DNA from: an uncultured Opitutia bacterium
GTDB taxonomy: Bacteria > Verrucomicrobiota > Verrucomicrobiia > Opitutales > UBA953
Direction: 5' to 3'
Assembly (NCBI GenBank): GCA_937875975.1
Contig: CALEEU010000120.1
Location: forward strand, 1 to 13,620
Length of the DNA: 13,620 nucleotides
How positions within the stretch are numbered: position 1 is the stretch's first letter; each line of letters opens with the position of its first letter. The notes beneath the pieces are model-generated. The model saw only the letters and a program-made list of their open reading frames with translations, searched no databases and was not told where the DNA came from. Made by a program: the position numbers and the translations under genes. Shown here piece by piece: positions 6,858 through 13,203 of the stretch.

Positions 6858-8027
6858 GTGCCCAGCCCCAAGCCCAAGAAAACCGCCGCTCCCGCGCGTG
6901 GTCGTACCGCCAAGACACCCCCCCGCCGCCCCACCAAGCCAGGTCGACGCCAGGCCGACGCCGCCTCCACCTCCACGCCCGAAGCCGCGAAGGCGCAGCC
7001 CAACCAGCGCATCGGCGTGCTGATCGACGCCGATAACGTCTCCCACCAGCACCTCCCCACCCTGCGCCGCTTCATCGGCGAGACGGAGATCTCCGCCGCC
7101 CGTGCCTACGGCGACTTCAACGGCCGCCTTAGCGGCTGGCGCGCCGCCGCCCAGGACTGGCCTGAACTCGATCTCGTCGACCAGCGCAGCTACACGCCCG
7201 GCAAGAACGCGGCCGACATGCGCCTGACCATCGACGCGGTGAAGCTGATGGCTGGCGCCAACCCGCCGACGACCCTGATCTTCGTCACGAACGACAGCGA
7301 CTTCACCCCGGTGGTCGAAGACGCCAAGCGCCTCGGCGTCCGCATCATCGTGATGGGCGAACGCACGCACAAAGCCCTCCGCTCCACGGCCCATCATTAC
7401 CTGAACCTTTCCGAACTGCGCGCGCGGCTGGACGACGAACAGTCGGCCAAGTCCGACCCGCGCATCGCCCTGGGCCTTCTCGCCCAAGCCCTTCGTGCGC
7501 TGACGCCGAAGAACAAGGAAGTCGGCGCCCTGCTCGACCAGTTCGAGAAGATGCTGCCCGAACTCCGCTTCGCCGACGCCCCGCGCCCGCCACGCGAGCC
7601 CGGCCCCCGGCGCGAAGCCCGTGAGCCCCGCCCGGAACGCGCCCAACGAGAGCCCCGCCAGGCCCGCGAACCGCGTGCGCCGCGCGAAGCCCGCCCGACG
7701 CCGGATAACTCCGGCCAGGATTACCGCGACCGCCCGAACCTCTCCTCCGCGCAGCAGGCCCAGGGCAAGGCCGAGGCCGACCAGCGCCGCGCGCAGCTGC
7801 AGCAGCGACAGGATATCATCGACGCCCTCGTCGACGTCGCCACGGGCCTCGCGCCCGAAGGCGAATGGCTGAAGGTCGAGGTCATCAAGAAGTTCCTCCT
7901 GCAGGAACACCCCGGACTCGAAGCCAACGCCCCGCGCTATGCGAAGTTCTATCGCATGCTCGAGGACACCGGACGCTTCGACGTCCAGCTCCAGGGCTCG
8001 ACGGTGATGGCCCGCCTGAAGGAGTAA
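6858..8027 (+). CDS. NYN-domain (PIN-like, LabA/DUF88) predicted RNase with C-terminal OST-HTH/LOTUS-like domain
   Basis: A 389-residue cytoplasmic protein. Residues 1-50 are a Lys/Arg/Ala/Pro-rich disordered tail. Residues 51-190 form a NYN domain: GVLIDADNVS carries the first acidic pair (Asp57, Asp59), NAADMRLTIDAV supplies Asp120, and FVTNDSDFTPVV supplies Asp146/Asp148, the metal-binding acidic set of PIN-like nucleases; all are intact. A helical stretch (198-238) leads to an Arg/Glu/Pro linker (243-280) with repeated REPR/REAR units. Residues 315-388 resemble an OST-HTH (LOTUS) domain, ending in KFYRMLEDTGRFDVQLQGSTVMAR. NYN plus OST-HTH is a known bacterial pairing thought to bind and cut RNA; the target is unknown. 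Start is GTG at 6858 without a strong ribosome site; starting elsewhere would only change the basic tail. It ends tail-to-tail with the esterase gene, three bases apart. Confidence 0.88.
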   Translation: MPSPKPKKTAAPARGRTAKTPPRRPTKPGRRQADAASTSTPEAAKAQPNQRIGVLIDADNVSHQHLPTLRRFIGETEISAARAYGDFNGRLSGWRAAAQDWPELDLVDQRSYTPGKNAADMRLTIDAVKLMAGANPPTTLIFVTNDSDFTPVVEDAKRLGVRIIVMGERTHKALRSTAHHYLNLSELRARLDDEQSAKSDPRIALGLLAQALRALTPKNKEVGALLDQFEKMLPELRFADAPRPPREPGPRREAREPRPERAQREPRQAREPRAPREARPTPDNSGQDYRDRPNLSSAQQAQGKAEADQRRAQLQQRQDIIDALVDVATGLAPEGEWLKVEVIKKFLLQEHPGLEANAPRYAKFYRMLEDTGRFDVQLQGSTVMARLKE

Positions 8028-8030
8028 GCC

Positions 8031-9029
8031 TTACTTCCCGATCGTCCGCGCGAGGAAGTCCAAGGTCGCTTCGGTGAGGTCCGGCTTATCCGAAGCACTG
8101 CTCACTTCGGCGCCGGCGACGACGCCCGTTCGCTTCCACCCTTTTCCCTTAGGGTGTAAATCGAAGGTATGGGGCGCGCCCTCGACGACGATATACTCAT
8201 AGGGGGTCTTCGCGGAGCGCAGCGCTTTCGCCATGTCATCCGACTGGGCGATATCGACCGTGCTGTCAGCCGTGCCGTGCAGGATGAGCACCGCCGGATC
8301 CTGCGCGTCGCACTGGGACTCAGGTAAGTAAGCGGCCTGCTCCGCCGGCGAAGCCCCCGGGACGATGCCCTTACCATGCTTGGAGAAATTCACGACGCCG
8401 TACATGTCGATGACCGCGGAGACCTTGGCCGAATGCTTCGCGGCCGGATCGCCGCCCGGACCGGTCTTGTCGTCCGAAAGGCCGACCATCAGCGCAAGGT
8501 AGCCGCCGGCCGAACCGCCCGCGACGGCGATCTTGTCCGGATTGACGCCAAGCTCCTTCGCATGCGCCCGCAACCAGCGGACGGCGTTGCGGCAATCGGC
8601 GATGTTCTGCGGCCAGACGCCCGGCTTGTCCTTCGGACCGAGGACATAATTGCAGCTGACGACGACATAGCCGGCGCGGCAAAGGTCGGCGCTGACGCTC
8701 GCGGAGCGATACTCGGCCTTGTCGCCACCGGTGAAACCGCCGCCATGGATGAAGACCACGGCCGGACGATCCAGTCGCTTCGGACCGGACGGAAAATAAA
8801 GATCGAGCTTCTCCTTACGATGGGCCCCGAGAAAAGGGATGTCGCTCAGGCGGTAGGCCGGATTCGGCATCCCCATCGTATGCGGCGCGGCATACGCTTC
8901 GGCCGCGAGCGCGGGAACCTGGGCTGCTTCGACCGCCACGCCGGGCTTGGCCAGTTCGTAAATGCGGAGCTTGGAAATATCGGCGGCGAAGGCAGACACC
9001 GCGACGAGCAGGACGAGAAGCGGACGCAT
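8031..9029 (-). CDS. Secreted alpha/beta hydrolase, BD-FAE/HSL-like esterase
   Basis: A 332-residue serine hydrolase with an N-terminal signal peptide (MRPLLVLLVAVSAFA, then ADISK), so exported. Counting from the ATG at 9029, the oxyanion motif HGGG is at 95-98, the nucleophile elbow GGSAGG has Ser173, the acid is Asp255 in HGTADSTVD, and the base is His287 in APHTFDL. All three triad residues are present. This motif set is that of BD-FAE and hormone-sensitive-lipase-type carboxylesterases, often deacetylating or de-esterifying plant polysaccharide side chains or small esters; substrate unknown. The ATG at 9029 is preferred over a TTG 12 bases upstream because it gives a clean signal peptide. 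It starts 26 bases after the citramalate synthase stop on the same strand and is probably cotranscribed with it, though no pathway link is evident. It converges on the NYN gene. Confidence 0.88.
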   Translation of the reverse strand: MRPLLVLLVAVSAFAADISKLRIYELAKPGVAVEAAQVPALAAEAYAAPHTMGMPNPAYRLSDIPFLGAHRKEKLDLYFPSGPKRLDRPAVVFIHGGGFTGGDKAEYRSASVSADLCRAGYVVVSCNYVLGPKDKPGVWPQNIADCRNAVRWLRAHAKELGVNPDKIAVAGGSAGGYLALMVGLSDDKTGPGGDPAAKHSAKVSAVIDMYGVVNFSKHGKGIVPGASPAEQAAYLPESQCDAQDPAVLILHGTADSTVDIAQSDDMAKALRSAKTPYEYIVVEGAPHTFDLHPKGKGWKRTGVVAGAEVSSASDKPDLTEATLDFLARTIGK

Positions 9030-9055
9030 GAAGGCAGTCAACGGTCAGACCGAGG

Positions 9056-10615
9056 TCAGGACAGCGCGTGGGCGTAGCCGTCGACGATCGCCTGCAAAGA
9101 GGCTTCGACGAGGTTTTCGCTGACGCCGACCGTACCCCAGGAGGCCTTGCCGTCGGAGGAGCGGATGACCACGCGGGTCTTGGCCGCGGTGCCGTCGGCG
9201 CCGCCGAGGATGCGGACCTTGTAATCCACGAGGCTGACCTTCGCCAACTTCGGGAAGGACTTCACGAGGGCGGAACGCAGGGCCTGGTCGAGGGCGTGGA
9301 CCGGACCGTCGCCTTCGGCGACGGTCAGGGACTCCTTGCCGGCGATGCTCACGCGGACGACGGCTTCGCAATAGGCGGAGCCCTTGGCGCCACGCGCGGT
9401 GACGTGATAGGAGGCGACCTCGAACGGTGCGGCCTTGCTCTTGCCGATGTGACGACGGAGCAGAAGAGCGAGCGAGGCTTCGGCGTCTTCGAAGCTCCAA
9501 CCGCCGTGCTCGAGCTTCTTCAGCTCATCGAGGGCGGTGGCGGTGGCGGGAGAATCGCGATCGAGGTCGATGCCGAGGGACTTCGCCTTGAGGACGATGT
9601 TGCTGCGGCCGGACTGGTCGCTGACGAGCACGGTGCGTTCGTTGCCGACGACGGTCGGATCGACGTGCTCGTAGGCGGCAGAGAACTTACGGACCGCGTC
9701 CACATGCGTGCCGCCCTTATGGGCGAAGGCAGCGGTACCGACCCACGGACGACGCGGATCGGGGGCGAGGTTGGCGACGCCGTCGACGAAGCGCGACAGG
9801 CCGGCGAGGCCCTTGAGCGAGGTCGAGGAGACGCACTTCCAGCCGAACTTCAGCTGAGCGCACGGGATGACCGCGGTGAGGTCGCAATTACCGGTGCGTT
9901 CGCCGATGCCGTTGACGGTGCCCTGGACGTGCGAGGCCCCGGCTTCGAGCGACGCGAGGGCGTTGGCGAGGCCGAGGCCGGCGTCATCATGCGTGTGGAT
10001 GCCGACGGGGGTCTTCTTCAGCGCGGCGATGGCGGCGCGGGTGGCCGCGGCGACTTCGGCCGGCAGAGAGCCACCGTTGGTATCACAAAGCACCACGCGG
10101 TCGGCACCGCCGGCGACGGCGGCCAACATGGAGGCGATGGCGTAGGCCGGATCTTCCTTCCAGCCATCGATCGCGTGTTCGCAATCATAGACGACTTCGC
10201 GGCGATGGGACTTCAGGAAAGCGACCGTGTCGCGGATCATCTCGAGGTTCTCCTCAGGGGAACAGCGGAGGACTTCACGGACGTGGAGGGCGGAAGTCTT
10301 GCCGTAGATGGTGACGACCGGGGTATCGACTTCGAGGAGGCCGCGGACCTGGGCGTCTTCGGAGGCGCGCACGCCCTTGCGGCGGGTCGACCCGAAGGCC
10401 GCCAGCTTGGCGTGCTTGAACTTGATCTTCTTGGCGCGGGCGAAGAACTCGACGTCGCGGGGATTGGAGCCCGGCCAGCCGCCTTCGATGTACGTCATGC
10501 CGAAGCGTTCGAGCTCAGCGGCGATGCGCAGCTTGTCATCAACGGAGAAATGAATGCCCTGCCCCTGCGAGCCGTCGCGGAGGGTGGTATCATAGATTTC
10601 GATGGAGCGTGCCAT
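9056..10615 (-). CDS. cimA: (R)-citramalate synthase
   Basis: A 519-residue member of the 2-isopropylmalate/homocitrate synthase family. It condenses acetyl-CoA with pyruvate to (R)-citramalate (EC 2.3.3.21), starting the threonine-independent route to 2-oxobutanoate and isoleucine in the cytoplasm. The HMGL-like barrel opens with IYDTTLRDGSQGQGI (metal ligand Asp9, catalytic Arg13), carries the metal-binding HTHDD (His207, His209) and ends its active-site set with NGIGERTGN (235-243). The C-terminal LeuA-type dimerisation/allosteric domain (about 394-518) is complete; in the family it binds isoleucine for feedback inhibition. The FSVDDKLRIAAELERFGMTYIEGGWPGSNP region and the length are those of the long CimA type, not LeuA. 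The ATG at 10615 has no Shine-Dalgarno sequence upstream. An isoleucine-rich leader ORF and alternative hairpins precede it, so expression is probably also controlled by attenuation. Confidence 0.94.
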   Translation of the reverse strand: MARSIEIYDTTLRDGSQGQGIHFSVDDKLRIAAELERFGMTYIEGGWPGSNPRDVEFFARAKKIKFKHAKLAAFGSTRRKGVRASEDAQVRGLLEVDTPVVTIYGKTSALHVREVLRCSPEENLEMIRDTVAFLKSHRREVVYDCEHAIDGWKEDPAYAIASMLAAVAGGADRVVLCDTNGGSLPAEVAAATRAAIAALKKTPVGIHTHDDAGLGLANALASLEAGASHVQGTVNGIGERTGNCDLTAVIPCAQLKFGWKCVSSTSLKGLAGLSRFVDGVANLAPDPRRPWVGTAAFAHKGGTHVDAVRKFSAAYEHVDPTVVGNERTVLVSDQSGRSNIVLKAKSLGIDLDRDSPATATALDELKKLEHGGWSFEDAEASLALLLRRHIGKSKAAPFEVASYHVTARGAKGSAYCEAVVRVSIAGKESLTVAEGDGPVHALDQALRSALVKSFPKLAKVSLVDYKVRILGGADGTAAKTRVVIRSSDGKASWGTVGVSENLVEASLQAIVDGYAHALS

Positions 10616-10640
10616 GGTGGTGTGGGTGGGAAAGAGGTGT

Positions 10641-10698
10641 AAAGGGAGGGGGCCGTTCCGGGCGCCGCGGAACGGGGAGTCGCCCGTCGGGCGTTCCG
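10641..10698 (-). promoter_or_regulatory. Candidate attenuator: mutually exclusive hairpins between the leader ORF and cimA
   Basis: Read on the minus strand, segment A is CGGAACG (10698-10692), segment B is CCGTTCCG (10675-10668) and segment C is CGGAACGG (10660-10653). A pairs with the last seven bases of B (7 bp), with a small CGCCC-GAC-GGGCG hairpin inside. B pairs perfectly with C (8 bp, 7-base loop). The two cannot coexist. Segment A begins 11 bases after the leader stop codon, where a terminating ribosome would cover or crowd it. The B:C hairpin is followed by a pyrimidine tract (CCCCCTCCCTTT) rather than a T-run, so it is not a textbook intrinsic terminator. Pairings are seen directly; the regulatory role is inferred. 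Confidence 0.6.
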
Positions 10699-10703
10699 TT
10701 CAG

Positions 10704-10718
10704 CGGGCTTAGAGCCCG
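10704..10718 (-). promoter_or_regulatory. Hairpin across the leader-peptide stop codon
   Basis: CGGGCT-CTA-AGCCCG forms a 6-bp stem with a 3-base loop that contains part of the leader's last sense codon and the TAA stop. It may act as a pause or protector structure in the attenuator. A translating ribosome would melt it, and one stalled at the isoleucine codons just upstream would also occlude part of it. Confidence 0.4.
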
Positions 10719-10798
10719 ATGATGGTAATAATCGCCGGAATGATGGCACGACCGGCCGCGGAGCGGAGGGAGGTCGAAGACTGGGCCAGGGATTCCAT
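10709..10798 (-). CDS. Isoleucine-rich leader peptide of cimA
   Basis: A 29-codon ORF, ATG at 10798-10796 to TAA at 10711-10709, lying 93 bases before the cimA start. The peptide begins MESLAQSSTS and its last eleven residues are IIPAIITIIGL: six isoleucines (three ATC, three ATT), with a terminal leucine. A purine-rich CAGGG lies about eight bases before the ATG. Clusters of codons for the pathway's end product are the hallmark of attenuator leader peptides (E. coli ilv, leu, thr, his, trp). Here the product of the downstream pathway is isoleucine, a precise match. Stalling at the isoleucine codons when charged tRNA-Ile is scarce would leave the downstream segments free to form the alternative structure. 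The ORF and composition are seen directly; translation and function are inferred. A small hydrophobic peptide with its own role is a less likely alternative. Confidence 0.75.
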   Translation of the reverse strand: MESLAQSSTSLRSAAGRAIIPAIITIIGL

Positions 10799-10887
10799 GA
10801 CGAAGGCCCTGACTCCAAGGGCGGAGACTTAGAGAGTCAAAGGCAAAGGAGCCCGAAGCAGGTCGACGCTCGCCAAAAGGCCCATAA

Positions 10888-11658
10888 ATGCCCATTAATC
10901 AGCCCATGCGCCGCCTCGCCGCCTTCCTCCTGCTCTTGGCGGGCGCCATCTCTTCGCCGGCCCAGTGGCAGATTTTCGCGGAGAAACTGCCCAAGCCCGG
11001 CACGTGGGCGCGCTACCAATATGAGACTATCCGCGAGGGCAAAGTGGTCTCGAAGAGCGAACTGAGCCTCTCGATTCGCGCCGGCATGGACGTCAGCGGC
11101 AAACCGCACGTCTGGTTCAATGTCGAACCCGTCGGCTGGTTGGGCTCGCGCGAACGGGCACCGCTTCGCCTGCTCCTGAGCGCCGACATGAATCGCGAGC
11201 GGGCCAGCCGCCTCATCGAGAACTCGCAGGAGATCGTGTTCTCCAATCCTGTCAAAGGTGCCTACCACATGACCCGAGAAGACATCGCCTGGGTCTCGAA
11301 GTGGGCGAACCTGACCTATGCCAGCGAGCTGAGCGCAGATACACCTGCACAGGAAACGATCGAAGCCAGCGGCAAGAGTTTCGCCTGCGAGCGGATGAAG
11401 ATGCTCGCGAGCACGGTGACCGACCCGCCCATCGTCCCGAAGCAGACCATCGAATTCAAAGGTACCGTCTGGCGCTCCGACGCGACTCCCTTCGGCGTCG
11501 TGCGAGCGGAGTGGGTCGAGAAGACCACGAAGAAAGACCGCAACCGCGAGGAGACCCGCCGGCTGACCTTGCTGGCGAGCGGCTGGGAGACGCCGCCGAC
11601 TGAGCCCGTGGACCGCGGCAAGGACTTCTCGGTCTGGCGCCTGATCTTCAATCGCTGA
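10888..11658 (+). CDS. Secreted protein of unknown function
   Basis: A 256-residue protein I do not recognise. A signal peptide is clear (basic MRRL, hydrophobic AAFLLLLAGAISS, then PAQW), so it should be exported. The remainder is mixed and apparently beta-rich, with KPGTWARYQYETIREGKVVSKSELSLSI near the start of the mature part and alternating hydrophobic strands later, loosely reminiscent of periplasmic lipid- or polysaccharide-handling beta proteins. That likeness is too weak to name a family. There is one cysteine in the mature part and no catalytic motif visible. I chose the ATG at 10888 because AAAAGG lies seven bases upstream; the ATG at 10906 would shorten the signal peptide's leading region by six residues. 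It diverges from the cimA leader across 89 bases and faces tRNA-Phe, with a terminator between them. Confidence 0.78.
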   Translation: MPINQPMRRLAAFLLLLAGAISSPAQWQIFAEKLPKPGTWARYQYETIREGKVVSKSELSLSIRAGMDVSGKPHVWFNVEPVGWLGSRERAPLRLLLSADMNRERASRLIENSQEIVFSNPVKGAYHMTREDIAWVSKWANLTYASELSADTPAQETIEASGKSFACERMKMLASTVTDPPIVPKQTIEFKGTVWRSDATPFGVVRAEWVEKTTKKDRNREETRRLTLLASGWETPPTEPVDRGKDFSVWRLIFNR

Positions 11659-11664
11659 GGCCTT

Positions 11665-11703
11665 AAAAGGACCAGCCCACCCGGGTTAAATCGGATGGGC
11701 TGG
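11665..11703 (-). terminator. Intrinsic terminator of tRNA-Phe (possibly bidirectional)
   Basis: On the minus strand CCAGCCCATCCG pairs with CGGGTGGGCTGG (12 bp with one T-G wobble, 8-base loop), followed by TCCTTTT. It begins eight bases after the tRNA-Phe 3' end. On the plus strand the same hairpin follows the secreted-protein gene by 13 bases but has no good T-run (CGTTAAAT), so termination there is less certain. Confidence 0.75.
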
Positions 11704-11710
11704 CGTTAAA

Positions 11711-11786
11711 TGGTGGCCTGAGTCGGAATCGAACCAACGACACGACGCTCTTCAGGCGTCTGCTCTACCAACTGAGCTATCAGGCC
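11711..11786 (-). tRNA. tRNA-Phe (anticodon GAA)
   Basis: A complete cloverleaf on the minus strand. The acceptor stem is GGCCTGA/TCAGGCC, the D arm contains AGCTCAGTTGGTAGAGC, the anticodon arm is GACGC-CTGAAGA-GCGTC with GAA at 11753-11751, and the T arm contains GGTTCGATTCC. The 3' ACCA is encoded (11714-11711), unlike the tRNA-Arg. It lies 76 bases behind dapL on the same strand. A TTGACA at 11831-11826 could be its -35 box, but I find no matching -10. Confidence 0.97.
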
Positions 11787-11811
11787 AATTAACTGGACGT
11801 TCAGAAGGACA

Positions 11812-11852
11812 AAGCCCCCCTCCCCTGTCAATCCGACAAGAAAGGGAGGCTT
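11812..11852 (-). terminator. Possible terminator behind dapL
   Basis: Just after the dapL stop, the minus strand reads AAGCCTCCC ... GGGGGGCTT, with CCTCCC/GGGAGG and an inner TGTC/GACA able to form an imperfect, G-rich hairpin. No T-run follows; the T-rich segment (CCTTTTT) is before the stem. It could slow or end dapL transcription, or simply be the spacer carrying the tRNA-Phe promoter. Confidence 0.35.
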
Positions 11853-11862
11853 AAAAAGGCCT

Positions 11863-13107
11863 TCAGAAGCTGAATTTCCAAGCCGACAGGCGGCGTTCGA
11901 CCTCGGCGATGACTTCGCCTTCGCCGGCCTCGCCCTTGTCGGAAACGAAGGTCACGGAGAAGCGGACAAACGAACCGCAATCATCCCACGGCACGGTGGA
12001 GATCAGGTGCTCGGTGATCATCCACTGCGAGAAGGCTTCGCCGGAATCGAAGCTCACCGTGCCGGACGGACCGGTGGCGGACTTCGGGGCAGGCATGTAG
12101 AGGAAGAAGCCGGCGCCAGGCTTGCGGACCTGGAAGCCGAGCTTGGCGAGGACGCCGACGAGCTTGTCCATGCGGCGGGAATACTTGGCGGCGATGGCCT
12201 TCGGGATGGAGACTTCGTCGAGACCAGCGGCGCCGGCCTTCTGGATGCCGAGGAACTGGCCGGAGTCGGAATTGTCCTTCACATCGCCGTAGGCGCGGAC
12301 GAGCAGCGCGTTACCGGCGACGAAGCCGATGCGCCAGCCGGTCATATTATGGCTCTTGGAGAGCGAGTGCAGTTCGAGGGCCACGTCCTTCGCGCCCGGG
12401 ACCTGCAGGATCGAGACCTGCTCGGCACCGAAGTGGAGCGAGCCGTAGGCGGCGTCTTGGATGACGACGAGGTTGTGCTGCTTGGCGAAGGCGACGACTT
12501 CCTCGTAGAACTTACGGGTGGCGACGGCGCCGGTCGGGTTGTTCGGGTAGTTGAGGACGAGCACCTTGGCCTTGGCCAGGATGTCGGCAGGGATGGACTT
12601 CAGGTCGGGCAGGAAGTTGTTCTCGGCGGTGAGCTTCAGGTTGTGGACGAGACCGCCGTAGTACTTGGCGTGCGTGCCGAAGACCGGGTAACCCGGGACG
12701 GTCATGAGCACATAGTCGCCAGGATTGATGAGACAGCCTGGGAGGATCGAGAGCGCGGCCTTCGAGCCGATCGAGTGGAGGACTTCGGTGTCGGCGTCGA
12801 CCGTCACGCCGAAGAGATTCTGCATGTAGCGGGCGGCGGCCTGCTTGAAGTCCGTGCCACCGTTGTCGGAGTAGCCGCGATTCTCAGGCTTGGCGGCTTC
12901 GGTCTGGAGCGCCTTCACCACCATCGGGAAGGCCATCTCGTCGGGCTCGCCGACGCCGAGGTCGATCAGGGCGACGTCCGGCTTGGCCTTCTTGGCGGCG
13001 GCCTTGGCGCGCTTGATCTTTTCGAACTTATAGATCGCGGTCGACTTGCCGTAATTGACGCCGCCGATGCGTTCGGCGAAGAGCTGCTGGATGTAGGAGT
13101 CGGACAT
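11863..13107 (-). CDS. dapL: LL-diaminopimelate aminotransferase (DapL-type class I/II aminotransferase)
   Basis: A 414-residue PLP enzyme of aminotransferase fold type I. The Schiff-base lysine is Lys251 in SLSKSHNMTGWRIGF. NYPNNPTG (186-193) and DAAY (218-221) bind the cofactor, and Arg382 in VRFSVTF is the carboxylate-binding arginine. The N-terminal FEKIKRAK and LGVGEPDEMAFP and the NRGYSDNGGTDF block are those I associate with proteins annotated as DapL in Verrucomicrobiota and Lentisphaerae. DapL converts tetrahydrodipicolinate and glutamate to LL-diaminopimelate in one step (EC 2.6.1.83), feeding lysine and peptidoglycan synthesis in the cytoplasm. The specificity is inferred; an aspartate-type aminotransferase is the alternative. 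The ATG at 13107 follows AGGG by ten bases. It diverges from tspO across 96 bases containing an 8-bp inverted repeat; tRNA-Phe lies downstream. Confidence 0.85.
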   Translation of the reverse strand: MSDSYIQQLFAERIGGVNYGKSTAIYKFEKIKRAKAAAKKAKPDVALIDLGVGEPDEMAFPMVVKALQTEAAKPENRGYSDNGGTDFKQAAARYMQNLFGVTVDADTEVLHSIGSKAALSILPGCLINPGDYVLMTVPGYPVFGTHAKYYGGLVHNLKLTAENNFLPDLKSIPADILAKAKVLVLNYPNNPTGAVATRKFYEEVVAFAKQHNLVVIQDAAYGSLHFGAEQVSILQVPGAKDVALELHSLSKSHNMTGWRIGFVAGNALLVRAYGDVKDNSDSGQFLGIQKAGAAGLDEVSIPKAIAAKYSRRMDKLVGVLAKLGFQVRKPGAGFFLYMPAPKSATGPSGTVSFDSGEAFSQWMITEHLISTVPWDDCGSFVRFSVTFVSDKGEAGEGEVIAEVERRLSAWKFSF

Positions 13108-13143
13108 GGTGATAAGGCCCTAAAAAGAGGGGGAAGACGGCCG

Positions 13144-13176
13144 ATGGCAAGCGGACTCCTCCCCCGGCCTTGCCAT
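13144..13176. promoter_or_regulatory. Inverted repeat in the dapL-tspO divergent promoter region
   Basis: ATGGCAAG (13144-13151) and CTTGCCAT (13169-13176) are perfect inverted copies 17 bases apart, and an additional TGGCA (13178-13182) adjoins the right arm. The arms contain TTGCCA, a -35-like hexamer, on each strand. It may be an operator or paired divergent promoter boxes; as RNA it would be a stem in the dapL leader. Confidence 0.4.
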
Positions 13177-13203
13177 GTGGCATCCGACGTCGAAAATAAG
13201 GCC

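Noticed and set aside
6444..7910. A 488-codon open frame on the minus strand opposite the NYN gene
   Set aside because: It is antisense to a gene with clear domains, runs into the exported-protein gene, and shows Gly/Arg/Val-rich low-complexity composition expected from GC-rich shadow frames.
9068..10642. A 524-codon open frame on the plus strand opposite cimA
   Set aside because: It mirrors cimA exactly and has Gly/Asp/Ala-rich composition without any recognisable motif. This is a codon-bias artefact of the antisense frame.
11803..11831. Sigma-70 promoter for tRNA-Phe (TTGACA at 11831-11826)
   Set aside because: The -35 is perfect, but the best -10 at a 17-base spacing (CCTTCT) matches only two of six positions, so it is not reported as a feature.
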